A DNA stretch of 13,635 nt, taken from Candidatus Woesearchaeota archaeon (lineage in GTDB: Archaea > Nanobdellota > Nanobdellia > Woesearchaeales > UBA11576). Below are positions 13,616 through 13,635 of the stretch, one piece after another; the first letter of the stretch is position 1; each line of letters opens with the position of its first letter. The position numbers were made by a program, and so were the translations under genes. Under the pieces are notes generated by a model that saw only the letters and a program-made list of their open reading frames with translations, made no database searches and had not been told where the DNA came from. The DNA lies in the NCBI GenBank assembly GCA_016219765.1, contig JACRKM010000138.1, positions 1 through 13,635 on the forward strand. Direction: 5' to 3'.

Positions 13616-13635
13616 GTCGTCACAACCCTCAGTGG

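Overview
The window looks archaeal. It encodes RadA (not RecA), a zinc-finger RPA-type single-stranded-DNA-binding protein, an archaeal-length uS2, a TRAM-domain protein and a ThpR-type 2H phosphoesterase. Spacers carry TATA-like boxes and T-rich terminators without obligatory hairpins, and several starts have ribosome binding sites of the GGAGGTG type. Large secreted cysteine-rich and murein-hydrolase-like proteins of unrecognised overall architecture suggest a DPANN-like lineage, but no rRNA or other decisive marker is present, so that placement is an inference.

Layout, all genes on the + strand. (1) Positions 1-6201: three closely spaced envelope or secreted genes. These are a DUF2272-like/SGNH/M15 fusion (cut by the left edge), a two-TM cysteine-rich protein, and a 928-residue membrane-anchored protein with a lysozyme/transglycosylase-like domain and FN3-like domains. 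(2) Positions 6202-6696: a hairpin-packed repeat (copy A) inside a 15-bp terminal inverted repeat, then the rpa promoter. (3) Positions 6697-9246: rpa, a NodB-type deacetylase (GTGA overlap) and a lipoprotein. (4) Positions 9247-9592: a gene-free spacer with several hairpins. (5) Positions 9593-12400: a small conserved protein, radA, a TRAM protein and thpR, each with its own promoter-like box and T-rich terminator. (6) Positions 12401-13203: a structured leader with a possible 48-residue membrane ORF, then rps2. (7) Positions 13204-13635: a second, inverted copy (B) of the hairpin-rich repeat, reaching towards the right edge.

Functionally the window mixes DNA recombination/repair (RPA, RadA, perhaps the small protein between them), translation and RNA metabolism (uS2, TRAM, ThpR) and cell-surface polysaccharide or peptidoglycan-directed enzymes. 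The two strongest novelties are the modular hairpin repeat, whose two copies share blocks of 28 and 43 identical bases, swap whole hairpins at fixed junctions and show a compensatory base-pair change, and the cluster of murein-hydrolase-like proteins in a genome that otherwise reads as archaeal.
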